This document shows, piece after piece, positions 35,320 through 44,067 of a DNA stretch of 64,000 nt. The notes under the pieces were generated by a model. The model was not told where the DNA came from and did not search any database. It saw only the letters and a list, made by a program, of their open reading frames with translations. Within the stretch, counting starts at the first letter, position 1. Each line of letters starts with the position of its first letter. The stretch lies in NCBI RefSeq assembly GCF_011057645.1, contig NZ_JAALGE010000001.1:124001-188000 (forward strand), given 5' to 3'. A program made the position numbers and the translations under genes. This DNA comes from Marisediminicola senii (GTDB lineage Bacteria; Actinomycetota; Actinomycetes; Actinomycetales; Microbacteriaceae).

Positions 35320-37430
35320 CGCTCCGGGTTCGGAGGCGCAGGCGCGGATGCATCCGGGTGCACCACGCGACCACCCGAGACCTCGAGCCCCGGCACGGCG
35401 CGGTAGGCGGGCCGGCGCGGCTCGCCCCGTCTGTCGGCCCCCGGCAGCGGACGTGACGGCCGACGGTACAGCTTCTTCGACGAGTCCAGCAGCCACGGCA
35501 CGAGGGCGATGGTGACGCCGTGCACGAGCATGAGCTTGTGACGGATGCGCCTGGCCTTGTGGTTGTGCAGCATGTGCTCCCACCACCGGCCGACGATGTA
35601 CTGCGGCGTGTACACCGTGACGACCTCGGCGCCGTGCTCTGCGCGCCTGGCCTTGATGTACTGCACGAGCGGCGCGCTGATGTCGCGATACGGTGACGCG
35701 ACGATGCGCAGTGGGATCTGGATGCCCATCTCGTCCCACTGACGGTCGAGCTTCTCCGATTCCGCATCGTCGACGTTGATGTGCACGGCCTCGATGGTCT
35801 CGTGGCGGGCGGCGACCGCATAGTCGAGCGCCTTGAGGGTGGGCTTCTGCATCTTGCCCACGAGCACGATCGCGTGGTCGCCGGTCGACCCGAACGTGGT
35901 CGAGTCGTCGACCGCGATGCCCTTCTCGACATCGCCGTAGTACCGGTTAACGCGCAGCATGAGCAGGTACAGCAGGGGCATGATCGCGAACACGAGCCAG
36001 GCCCCGTGGGTGAACTTGGTGACGGTGACGACGATGAGCACCACTCCGGTCATCGCGGCGCCGACGGCGTTGATGGCGCGGCTGCGCAGCACGACCCCGC
36101 GGTCGGCGCACCCGGCACGCAGCATCCGGGTCCAGTGCACCACCATGCCGCTCTGCCCCAGGGTGAAGCTCACGAAGACGCCGATGATGTACAGCTGGAT
36201 CAGCTGCGTCAGGTTCGCGCGGTAGGCGATGAGCAGCACGATGGCGGCGAGCCCCAGCACGATGACGCCGTTCGAGTACACCAGGCGGTCGCCGCGGGTC
36301 GACAGTGACTTGGGTGCGTAGCCGTCGCGCGCCAGCACCGAGCCGAGCAGCGGAAAGCCATTGAACGCGGTGTTGGCGGCGAGCAGAAGTACCGCGGCGG
36401 TCGCGCCCTGGATGACGTAGAACATGATCGTGGTGTCGCCGCCGAAGATCGCGGCCGCTAGTTGCGCGATCACGCTGCGTTGCGGTGTCGTCTCGCAGTT
36501 CGCGAACCCGATGAGGGTGCACGGGTCTTCGGCGTAGTGCACCCGGCTGACCAGCGAGAGGGTGACGACCCCGATGAACAGCACGATGGCGATACCGCCC
36601 ATCAGCACCAGGGTGGCCTGCGCGTTCCTGACCTTCGGGCGGCGGAATGCCGGCACGCCGTTCGCGATCGCCTCGACACCGGTCAGGGCGCTGCATCCAC
36701 TCGCGAATGCGCGAAGCAGGAGGAGCACGAACGCCACCTGGCTGAGGTTCTCGCCCTCGACCTGGAACCCTGCGGACTCGGCAATCGGGGTGTCGCCCAG
36801 GGCGACCCGCACGAGTCCGGTGACGATCATCAGCAGCACGCTGGCGATGAAGAGGTAGGTGGGAAGCGCGAATGCCTTGCTCGACTCGGCGACACCGCGC
36901 AGGTTCACGGCCGCGAGGGCGATCACGAAGAACACCGCGATCTCGACGCGCGCCGGGTTCAGTTCGGGGAACGCCGAGATGATGTTGTCGACCCCGCTCG
37001 CGACCGACACCGTCACCGTCAGGATGTAGTCGACGAGCAGGGCGGATGCCACGACCAGCCCGGCGCGCTCGCCCAGGTTCTTGTGCGCGACCTCGTAGTC
37101 GCCGCCTCCCGACGGGTAGGCCTTGATGAGCTGCCGGTACGACGCCACGACGACCACGAGCAGCAGAACGACAGCCGCGGCGATCCACGGGGTGAAGCTG
37201 AGGAAGGCGAGGCCACCCAGGGTGAGGATAAGCAGAAGCTCCTGGGGCGCATACGCCACTGAGGAGAGAGGGTCACTCGCGAAGATCGGGAGTGCCAAAT
37301 GCTTCGGGAGGAGCTGGCCCTCGAGCTTCTCTGAGGCCAGCGGTTCGCCGATCAGCCACCGCTTGGGCGACCGAACTACGTTCGTCACGAGGGGCGACAC
37401 TACTCCCTTTTTCGAGCATCGTTTCACCAT
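35316..37430 (-). CDS. KimA-like APC superfamily permease
   Basis: Membrane transporter of 704 residues resembling the KimA family of proton-coupled potassium importers in the APC superfamily. The N-terminal segment EKLEGQLLPKHLALPIFASD, then PLSSVAYAPQE, is characteristic. About 12 membrane helices follow to residue ~475. A ~200-residue cytosolic C-terminal domain has HAIVLVGKMQKPTLKALDYA, as in KimA's Rossmann-like tail. The ATG at 37430 (or the GTG next to it) is supported by GGAGG directly upstream; an in-frame ATG at 37460 is less likely. The stop overlaps the aldolase start. KimA genes often sit behind c-di-AMP riboswitches, but none was recognised here. Confidence 0.85.
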   Translation of the reverse strand: MVKRCSKKGVVSPLVTNVVRSPKRWLIGEPLASEKLEGQLLPKHLALPIFASDPLSSVAYAPQELLLILTLGGLAFLSFTPWIAAAVVLLLVVVVASYRQLIKAYPSGGGDYEVAHKNLGERAGLVVASALLVDYILTVTVSVASGVDNIISAFPELNPARVEIAVFFVIALAAVNLRGVAESSKAFALPTYLFIASVLLMIVTGLVRVALGDTPIAESAGFQVEGENLSQVAFVLLLLRAFASGCSALTGVEAIANGVPAFRRPKVRNAQATLVLMGGIAIVLFIGVVTLSLVSRVHYAEDPCTLIGFANCETTPQRSVIAQLAAAIFGGDTTIMFYVIQGATAAVLLLAANTAFNGFPLLGSVLARDGYAPKSLSTRGDRLVYSNGVIVLGLAAIVLLIAYRANLTQLIQLYIIGVFVSFTLGQSGMVVHWTRMLRAGCADRGVVLRSRAINAVGAAMTGVVLIVVTVTKFTHGAWLVFAIMPLLYLLMLRVNRYYGDVEKGIAVDDSTTFGSTGDHAIVLVGKMQKPTLKALDYAVAARHETIEAVHINVDDAESEKLDRQWDEMGIQIPLRIVASPYRDISAPLVQYIKARRAEHGAEVVTVYTPQYIVGRWWEHMLHNHKARRIRHKLMLVHGVTIALVPWLLDSSKKLYRRPSRPLPGADRRGEPRRPAYRAVPGLEVSGGRVVHPDASAPAPPNPER

Positions 37431-37618
37431 TTCCTCCGGCCCGATTCCGCGGTCGGTCACCCCCCTTTCGGGGCGACGCGCGCCTGTACGTGGACCGTGA
37501 TGAAACCGTGTCGAACATGGGTCTATGAGTTTGATTCACGGGGTGTTAGCTTTCGGCCAGGACCGCGCGGCTTCCGCGGGTCCCGCCTCCCTTTCACCCC
37601 ATTCGACAAAGGAAAACC

Positions 37619-38698
37619 ATGTCTGCTCGGTCAGTGCTGCGGCGGTTCGCCGCGGCGACCACCGTCGCCGTTCTCGCCTTCGGCGGGGCGCTTCTCGCCT
37701 CAGGGCCCGCGTCTGCGGCGCCGGTCGCATCGACCGTCATCGCGCCACCGGAGGGGGAGAGTGCGGGGAGTGACGCTCCCGCTGTCGGGGAGGCCCCGGT
37801 TGCAGAAGTCCCCGTTGCAGATATCCCCGTTGCCGAGGAGGAGCCGCTGCAGAGCGCGCCTCCCGCACCGCCCGCACCTTCCGCCGCACCGGCGGCGAAC
37901 CCGGCGGGCGCGGTCGTCATCACCTCGCCCGTCGACGGTGCCGTACTCGGCTCGCGCGGGATCCTCATCACCGGCACCGCCCCGCAGGGTTCGATCGTGC
38001 AGGTGACGGTCGATGGAACTCCGGTGGGATCGACGCGCGACGCCTTCGAGGGCAACTGGAGGCAGATCGTCGAGTTCGAGCTCGACGACCCCGACGGTGG
38101 AACCATCGTCGTGACGGGTACGGACCCGGCCGGCGCCACGCTCACCCCGGCGCAGATCACCATCACCGTGCCGCCGGTCGAGACTGCGCCCGTGGTCATC
38201 GCGCCATTCGCCGGCCAGGTCGTGCAGGGCAACACCGTCACGTTCTCGGGCACCGGCACGCCCAACGGGTTTGTTCTGCTGAGGTATGAGCCGGCAGACG
38301 AGGCTACCCGGCGGGCGTTCGATATTGCGCACCTCGCCGGTCAGGTCCCGTCCGAATATCCGATTCTGGTTGTCGGCTCCGACGGCACATGGGTCTGCGA
38401 GACCTTCGTGCCGTTCGGTTCCTACACGGTCACCGCGGTGCACATGGCGGAGAATGCGGACTACTTCGGACCGCAGGTGTCCCCCTTCTCGGAGGAGCGC
38501 CCATTCACCGTCGTACCCGTCGCCGCCGCGAAGCCCGCCACGCCCGGCACGCCGACCCTCGCGGCCACCGGTCCGGTCGTCGACGGCGGGCCCGAACTCG
38601 GCGCTGTCCTGCTGGTCGTCGGCGCAGCGCTTGTGCTGCAGGCGCGACGACCTCGTTCCGCGGTCGGCTCGGCGGCAGCATCCACGGTGATCTCATGA
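37619..38698 (+). CDS. LAATG-anchored surface protein with Ig-like repeats
   Basis: Exported protein of 359 residues with unknown function. The signal peptide covers residues 1-34 (AVLAFGGALLASGPASAAP). A Pro/Ala/Val/Glu-rich stalk lies at ~45-95 with VAEVPVADIPVAEE repeats. Two Ig-like beta domains follow (ITSPVDGAVLGSRGILITGT and VIAPFAGQVVQGNTVTFSGT). The C-terminus is a sorting signal: LAATG, a hydrophobic stretch GAVLLVVGAALVLQA, then RRPR. LAxTG is the motif read by class E sortases. ATG start. The last codons overlap the next gene as ATGA. Confidence 0.87.
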   Translation: MSARSVLRRFAAATTVAVLAFGGALLASGPASAAPVASTVIAPPEGESAGSDAPAVGEAPVAEVPVADIPVAEEEPLQSAPPAPPAPSAAPAANPAGAVVITSPVDGAVLGSRGILITGTAPQGSIVQVTVDGTPVGSTRDAFEGNWRQIVEFELDDPDGGTIVVTGTDPAGATLTPAQITITVPPVETAPVVIAPFAGQVVQGNTVTFSGTGTPNGFVLLRYEPADEATRRAFDIAHLAGQVPSEYPILVVGSDGTWVCETFVPFGSYTVTAVHMAENADYFGPQVSPFSEERPFTVVPVAAAKPATPGTPTLAATGPVVDGGPELGAVLLVVGAALVLQARRPRSAVGSAAASTVIS

Positions 38699-39216
38699 CC
38701 GATCCTGCTGCCGCCCCCTACCGCAACGTGCAGGTCGGCCCACGCCCCCTGCCCGAGGGCACTCCCGTCTACACGCCGTGGATCTGGGCGATCACCCTGT
38801 CGCCACTGCTGACGCTCCTCGCCCTGCTGTTCTGGGACGTCGAGTCGTACATGTCGCAGGTGATGGGTGCCTCGACCGCACCTACCGTGACGCCCGGCTA
38901 TCTCTTCGACCCCGGCTACCTGCTGCTGCAGGGCGTCGGCGTGGTCGTCTGGCTCGCCGGCGCGCTGTTCGCCTACCTCGACGGGAAAGAGCTGAAGCGC
39001 CGCGAGCTCGACCGCCCGTTCCACTGGGCCTGGGCATTCCTCGGCGGGCTCGTCTACGTGATCGGACGCTCGGTCATCGTGCGCCGGCGCTCCGGCCGCG
39101 GCATCGCCCCGATGTGGGTCGGGATCGCGCTCGCCGTGGCGTCGTTCGTCATCGCGACCTGGGTCTCGCTCGCCGCGCTGTCGAGCGCCTTCGAGAGCGC
39201 CACGTTCGGGCCGTAG
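38695..39216 (+). CDS. Membrane protein of unknown function
   Basis: 173-residue integral membrane protein with about four hydrophobic segments (near 28-48, 72-95, 115-130 and 140-165). The N-terminus (AAPYRNVQVGPRPLPEGTPV) is polar. I do not recognise a characterised family. It is translationally coupled to the LAATG protein gene, so it may help its export or function, which is inference. Confidence 0.82.
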   Translation: MTDPAAAPYRNVQVGPRPLPEGTPVYTPWIWAITLSPLLTLLALLFWDVESYMSQVMGASTAPTVTPGYLFDPGYLLLQGVGVVVWLAGALFAYLDGKELKRRELDRPFHWAWAFLGGLVYVIGRSVIVRRRSGRGIAPMWVGIALAVASFVIATWVSLAALSSAFESATFGP

Positions 39217-39240
39217 CCGGCAGGATCCACGACACCCGGA

Positions 39241-39269
39241 GGTGCCCCGCCCGGCCGCGGCGGGGCACC
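39241..39269. terminator. Hairpin after the membrane protein gene
   Basis: GGTGCCCCGCC pairs with GGCGGGGCACC as an 11-bp stem, seven bases loop. It lies 25 bp after the stop at 39216 and only 9 bp before the next start, so it could also affect that leader. No T-tract. Confidence 0.6.
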
Positions 39270-39277
39270 ATCGGGTC

Positions 39278-39616
39278 ATGACGAAATACCTGATCTCTTT
39301 TCCCAGTGCCGCCATGGTCGTGGCGCCCGACGACATGCCCGCGGTGGTCGAGGAATCGCACGCCGTGATCGCCGACGCGAAGGCCGCCGGCGTGTACGTG
39401 TTCGGCGGCGGCATCGACGAGGGGGTCGCCCCGGTGCTGGTCGCCGCCGACGGGTCGGTGAGCGCGGGAACCTACCCGGGCAGTGTGCTGACGGGCGGTT
39501 TCGCCGTGCTCGAGCTGCCGACCCGGAATGACGCCGTCGAGTGGGCGGGGCGGATCGCCGCGGCGTGCCGCTGTCCGCAGGAGCTGCGCGAGTTCGGGTA
39601 CGACCCGGAGAGCTGA
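39278..39616 (+). CDS. YCII-related (DGPF domain) protein
   Basis: Small cytosolic protein of 112 residues with the YCII/DGPF ferredoxin-like fold. The N-terminal strand is TKYLISFPSAAMVV. A GVYVFGGGIDEGVAPVLVAA segment and the C-terminal helix RIAAACRCPQELREFGYDPE are typical. Relatives are often encoded near sigma factors; their activity is unknown. The ATG at 39278 starts at the family core. Confidence 0.83.
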   Translation: MTKYLISFPSAAMVVAPDDMPAVVEESHAVIADAKAAGVYVFGGGIDEGVAPVLVAADGSVSAGTYPGSVLTGGFAVLELPTRNDAVEWAGRIAAACRCPQELREFGYDPES

Positions 39617-39771
39617 CCCGGGTTTGGTGGCGGTCGCCGCGGCATCCACCGATATTCGCGACCGCGCAGCCGCACTCCCGCGACAGGCGTCTTGACGTTG
39701 ACGCGGCGTAAACCCCTACCGTGGGCTCAATACGAGATGAGCGCGGGGGCCGCCGAGAGGAGAAGAAGCGC

Positions 39772-40605
39772 ATGAGCATGAGCACGAGAACGGCCGACAC
39801 CATCGCCGCGAACCCGAGGACACTCGACTGGCCGATCTGGGATGTCGCCCGCATGACGGGCACGACGTCGCGAACGCTGCGCCACTACGGGGACATCGGC
39901 CTGCTGCGGCCGAGCCGCGTCGGCTCCAACGGCACCCGGTACTACGACGGCACCGCGCTCTCGCGGCTGCAGCGCATCCTGTTGCTGCGGCAGCTCGGCC
40001 TCGGGCTCCCCGCGATCGGCGAGGTGCTCGCGGGAACCGAGAGCCACGTCGCTGCGCTCGAGACGCACCTCGCGCTGCTGCGCTCGGAGCTTCACCGGCT
40101 GCACCGCCAGATCGGCGCGGTCGAGACGACCATCCTGAGGATCAAGAGAGGAGAACAGCTGATGGCAGAAGACATGTTCGACGGCTTCGACCACACCGTG
40201 CACAAGGACGAGGTGACCGAGCAATGGGGTGCCGACGCCTACGCGACCGGCGACCGCTGGTGGCGATCGATGTCGACCGGCGAGAAGGCCGCGTGGAAGG
40301 CGCGCCAGCAGGCACTCAGTTCAGCCTGGGTGGATGCCGCCTCCCGCGGCGTTTCGCCCGGCAGCGACGAGGCACAGCAGCTCGCGACGCGGCACGTCGA
40401 GTGGCTCGCGGCGGTGCCTGGCACCCCGCGCGACCACACCGGCGCACCGCCGGAGGGCTACCTGCTCGGGCTGGTCGGCATGTACGTCGACGACGAGCGG
40501 TTCGCGTCGCACTACGGAGGCCGCCGGGGTGCAGAGTTCGTGCGCGACGCTGTGACGGCGTGGGTCGAGCGCAACCGCCGTGGGGTGCACGCCCCGGTGC
40601 AGTAA
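39772..40605 (+). CDS. MerR family regulator with TipAS drug-binding domain
   Basis: TipA-like regulator of 277 residues. The N-terminal MerR helix-turn-helix is WDVARMTGTTSRTLRHYGDI near residue 21, with a coiled-coil dimerisation helix at ~90-125. The C-terminal ~145 residues are a TipAS-type domain (YATGDRWWRSMSTGEKAAWK), which in Streptomyces binds thiopeptide antibiotics. ATG with AGGAG nine bases upstream. An internal in-frame ATG at 40162, with its own AGGAG, would give the TipAS domain alone (147 residues), as in the Streptomyces gene. The stop lies in the first copy of a 14-bp tandem repeat. Confidence 0.92.
   Translation: MSMSTRTADTIAANPRTLDWPIWDVARMTGTTSRTLRHYGDIGLLRPSRVGSNGTRYYDGTALSRLQRILLLRQLGLGLPAIGEVLAGTESHVAALETHLALLRSELHRLHRQIGAVETTILRIKRGEQLMAEDMFDGFDHTVHKDEVTEQWGADAYATGDRWWRSMSTGEKAAWKARQQALSSAWVDAASRGVSPGSDEAQQLATRHVEWLAAVPGTPRDHTGAPPEGYLLGLVGMYVDDERFASHYGGRRGAEFVRDAVTAWVERNRRGVHAPVQ
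40149..40164 (+). promoter_or_regulatory. Internal ribosome-binding site and start for a TipAS-only product
   Basis: AGGAG at 40149-40153 is followed after eight bases by ATG at 40162, in frame with the TipA-like gene. Codon 131 falls at the junction of the MerR and TipAS parts, and the product would start MAEDMFDGFDHTV. The position matches the known internal start of Streptomyces tipA. Confidence 0.75.
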
Positions 40606-40665
40606 CCCTGGTGCAGTAACCCTGGTGCAGTAACGCTGGTGCGGTGAGCCCGATGCGGTGAGCCC
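40596..40665. repeat. 14-bp tandem repeat, 5 copies, across the tipA-like stop
   Basis: GGTGCAGTAACCCT occurs twice exactly, then once with one change, then as two diverged units (GGTGCGGTGAGCCC and GATGCGGTGAGCCC). The stop codon TAA of the regulator lies in unit 1, so stop-bearing units were duplicated into the spacer. Confidence 0.9.
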
Positions 40666-40769
40666 CGCGCCCGTGCTCCCAGCGCGGGATGGGAGAATCA
40701 CGCCAGGGCACGCGGGCGTGCTCGTCTGTGTGCGCCCACCGGGCGCCGTGTCGTCATCGGGGAGAGTCC

Positions 40770-43700
40770 GTGCATTTTCTGTCTGTGTTCAGCCTGCGCA
40801 ACCGCGCACTGATCGCGCTGGTCACCATCGTGGCCGCCATCTTCGGGTCGCTCGCCCTCACGAACCTGCGACAGGAACTCATCCCGTCGGTGTCGTTCCC
40901 GCAGCTCGTCGTTGTCACCGCCTACCCCGGTGCATCGCCGGAGGTGGTCAACACCGACGTGAGCATTCCGATCGAGACGGCCATCCAGGGTGTGGCGGGC
41001 CTCGAGGCGACTACCGCGACCTCGAATGCGAACATCTCCACGGTGTCGGCCTCGTTCGCCTACGGCACCGACATCGTCATCGCCGAGCAGCGCGTGACAC
41101 AGGCCATCAACCGCATCTCGTCGCAGCTGCCGGACAGCGTCGACCCGCAGGCGCTCAGCGGCAGCATCGACGACCTGCCCGTCATCCAGCTCGCCGTCAC
41201 CAGCGACCTTCCCGGCCAGGAGCTCGCGAGCCTGCTCGAGTCGTCGACCATCAACGACATCCAGGGCATCGACGGCGTGCGCGAGGCCGACGTGCTGGGT
41301 GCGGCTACGCAACGCGTGACGATCACACCCGACGTCGCCGCCATCACGGCGGCCGGCGCATCCACCCAGGACATCCGCGACGCGCTCGACGCCAACGGCA
41401 CCCTGCTGCCCGCGGGGTCGATCACCGAAGACGGCTCCACCCTGACCGTGCAGACCGGCACCAGGCTCGCCTCCGCCGACGAGCTCGGCGCGCTGCCCCT
41501 CGTCGGTGCGACGTCGGCGACCGGCGGCATCGTGACCATCGCAGATGTCGCGACCGTCGCCGTCGTCGACGACCCGGTGACCGGGATCTCACGGGTCAAC
41601 GGCGAACCGTCGCTGACGATCGCGGTGACCAAGACCCCCGCCGGCAACACCGTGCAGGTGTCGGAGGCGGTCTCCGAACTCATTCCCGATCTCGAGCAGT
41701 CGCTCGGGAGCAACACCGTCTTCACCGTGGTCTTCGACCAGGCACCGTTCATCGAGCAGTCCATCGAGTCGCTGGCGACGGAAGGCGTGCTCGGCCTCGT
41801 CTTCGCGGTGATCGTGATCCTGGTCTTCTTGCTGTCGATCCGCTCGACCCTGGTCACCGCGATCTCGATCCCGACCTCGGTTCTCATCACCTTCATCGGC
41901 ATGCAGGCATCCGGCTACACGCTGAACATCATCACCCTCGGCGCCCTCACCATCTCGATCGGCCGGGTGGTCGACGACTCGATCGTCGTCATCGAGAACA
42001 TCAAGAGGCACCTGAGCCTCGGTGAGACGAAAATGCAGGCCATCACGACCGGCGTGAAGGAGGTCGCGTCGGCCATCACCGCGTCGACCGTCACCACCAT
42101 CGCCGTATTCCTGCCGCTCGCCCTGGTCGGCGACATCACCGGCGAGCTGTTCCGCCCGTTCGCCCTCACGGTGAGCATCGCGCTCGCCGCATCGCTGTTC
42201 GTCTCGCTCACCATCGTGCCCGTGCTCGCCTACTGGCTGCTGCGCGCACCCAAGGTGCACAAGCACGTCGGGGAGAGTCACCCCGGCAGCAAGAGCCACC
42301 CCGGCAGCAATTCCGACCCCGAGCACGCCGAGGAGGTCACCCGACTGCAGCGCGGCTACCTGCCCGTCATCCGCTGGACCCTCGCCCGCCCCGTCGCGAC
42401 ACTGCTCATCGCCCTGCTCGTGCTGGGCGGAACGGCCGCACTCGCGCCGTTCCTCAAGACCAACTTCATCGGCGACAGCGGCCAGAACACCCTGACTGTC
42501 ACGCAGACCCTGCCCGTCGGAACCAGCCTCGAAGAGCAGGATGCCGCGGCCAGCCAGGTCGAAGACGTGCTGCTCGACCTCGACGGCATCGACGTCGTGC
42601 AGCTCTCGCTCGGGCAGAGCAGCGGGCTGCTCTCGCAGTTCGGTGGGGGCGGCGACATCTCCTACTCGATCACGACCGATCCCGACGTCGACCAGGAGGC
42701 GCTGCAGGCCGACGTGCGCGACGCGATCTCCGAGGTCGAGGGTGCGGGCGACATCAGCCTGGCCGCCGCGGCGAGCGGCTTCGCGTCATCCGACATCGAG
42801 ATCACCATCCAGGCCGCAGGTTCCGACGACCTCAACGCCGCAGCCGACGAGGTGCTCTCGGTCATGCGCGACCTCGACGTCACGGCCGAAGCGACCAGCG
42901 ACCTCGCGGCCGCACAGCCGTTCATTTCCATCGACGTCGACCGCGCGGCCGCCGCGGAGGCCGGCCTGAGCGAGATCGCGGTCGGCGGCATCGTCGCCGA
43001 GGCGAAACTGCCCGCCGCCGTGGGCAGCGTCGTCATCGACGAATCCACCCTGTCGATCTACATCGACAACGAGGGCGCGCCGACGACCATCCAGGAGCTG
43101 CGCGACTTCACGATTCCCAGCGCGACGGGCCCGATCCCGCTCTCGCAGGTCGCGACGGTCGAGGAGATCGACGGACCCGCCAGCATCACGACCATCCAGG
43201 GCGTGCGCGCCGCGACGATCAGCATCACCCCGAACGGTGACGACGTGGGCGCGGCATCCACCGCCGTCACCGAGGCGCTCGACGGCATCGAGCTGCCGGC
43301 CAGCGCGAGCGCCGAGGTGGGTGGGGTCACGGCGGAGCAGGGCGACGCGTTCGAGCAGCTCGGACTCGCGCTGCTCGTCGCGATCCTGATCGTCTACGTC
43401 GTGATGGTCGCGACCTTCAAGTCGCTGCGCCAGCCGCTGCTGCTGCTCGTGTCGATCCCGTTCGCGGCGACCGGTGCGATCATCCTGCAGGTGGCGACGG
43501 GCATTCCGCTCGGGGTGCCGTCGATCATCGGCGTGATCATGCTGATCGGCATCGTGGTCACGAACGCGATCGTGCTCGTCGACCTGATCAACCAGTACCG
43601 CGAGCGGGGCATGAAGGCGGGCCAGGCCGTGATCGAGGGGTCGTCGCGTCGTCTGCGTCCGATTCTGATGACCTCGGCCGCGACGATCTTCGCGCTGCTG

Positions 43701-43916
43701 CCACTCGCGCTCGGCGTCACCGGCAGCGGCGGTTTCATCTCGCAGCCGCTCGCGATCATCGTCATCGGCGGCCTGGTGTCGTCGACCATCCTCACCCTGG
43801 TCGTGCTGCCCACCCTCTACTACCTGGTCGAGGGTGCCAAGGAGCGGCGCATGGACCGCCGTGCCGACGCGGCCGCCGCCGAGGCATCCGCAATCGACGC
43901 CCCCGCGACGTCATAG
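40770..43916 (+). CDS. RND efflux transporter permease (HAE1/AcrB-like)
   Basis: Large proton-driven membrane pump of 1048 residues with the internal two-fold repeat of the RND superfamily. Each half has one helix, a ~300-residue outer domain and five to six helices. Visible signatures are LRQELIPSVSFPQLVVVTAY near residue 30, IPTSVLITFIGMQASGYTLN, and GALTISIGRVVDDSIVVIEN near residue 395, which holds the proton-relay Asp residues. The partner stretch in half two is ILMTSAATIFALLPLALG. The GTG at 40770 is preferred because GGAG lies before it and the protein then begins at the first helix. No membrane-fusion or outer-channel partner is adjacent. Substrate unknown. Confidence 0.92.
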   Translation: MHFLSVFSLRNRALIALVTIVAAIFGSLALTNLRQELIPSVSFPQLVVVTAYPGASPEVVNTDVSIPIETAIQGVAGLEATTATSNANISTVSASFAYGTDIVIAEQRVTQAINRISSQLPDSVDPQALSGSIDDLPVIQLAVTSDLPGQELASLLESSTINDIQGIDGVREADVLGAATQRVTITPDVAAITAAGASTQDIRDALDANGTLLPAGSITEDGSTLTVQTGTRLASADELGALPLVGATSATGGIVTIADVATVAVVDDPVTGISRVNGEPSLTIAVTKTPAGNTVQVSEAVSELIPDLEQSLGSNTVFTVVFDQAPFIEQSIESLATEGVLGLVFAVIVILVFLLSIRSTLVTAISIPTSVLITFIGMQASGYTLNIITLGALTISIGRVVDDSIVVIENIKRHLSLGETKMQAITTGVKEVASAITASTVTTIAVFLPLALVGDITGELFRPFALTVSIALAASLFVSLTIVPVLAYWLLRAPKVHKHVGESHPGSKSHPGSNSDPEHAEEVTRLQRGYLPVIRWTLARPVATLLIALLVLGGTAALAPFLKTNFIGDSGQNTLTVTQTLPVGTSLEEQDAAASQVEDVLLDLDGIDVVQLSLGQSSGLLSQFGGGGDISYSITTDPDVDQEALQADVRDAISEVEGAGDISLAAAASGFASSDIEITIQAAGSDDLNAAADEVLSVMRDLDVTAEATSDLAAAQPFISIDVDRAAAAEAGLSEIAVGGIVAEAKLPAAVGSVVIDESTLSIYIDNEGAPTTIQELRDFTIPSATGPIPLSQVATVEEIDGPASITTIQGVRAATISITPNGDDVGAASTAVTEALDGIELPASASAEVGGVTAEQGDAFEQLGLALLVAILIVYVVMVATFKSLRQPLLLLVSIPFAATGAIILQVATGIPLGVPSIIGVIMLIGIVVTNAIVLVDLINQYRERGMKAGQAVIEGSSRRLRPILMTSAATIFALLPLALGVTGSGGFISQPLAIIVIGGLVSSTILTLVVLPTLYYLVEGAKERRMDRRADAAAAEASAIDAPATS

Positions 43917-44067
43917 CCGCATTCGGGACGGCGGGATGGCCCGAACGGGGGCGTCCCGCCGTCCGATATTGCCTGCCCGGTCAACGGACGCCTGTCGTAC
44001 ACTTTTGACACATCTCCGGCGAGTCCCACCGCAGCTGCTCGCGCCGTCCTTTTCGAGAGCAGGCAGC

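Noticed and set aside
37431-37618. A c-di-AMP (ydaO-type) riboswitch before the KimA-like gene
   Set aside because: Such genes often carry one, but I could not find its conserved helices or loops; only a short GTCGCCCC-GAAA-GGGG hairpin is visible on the minus strand.
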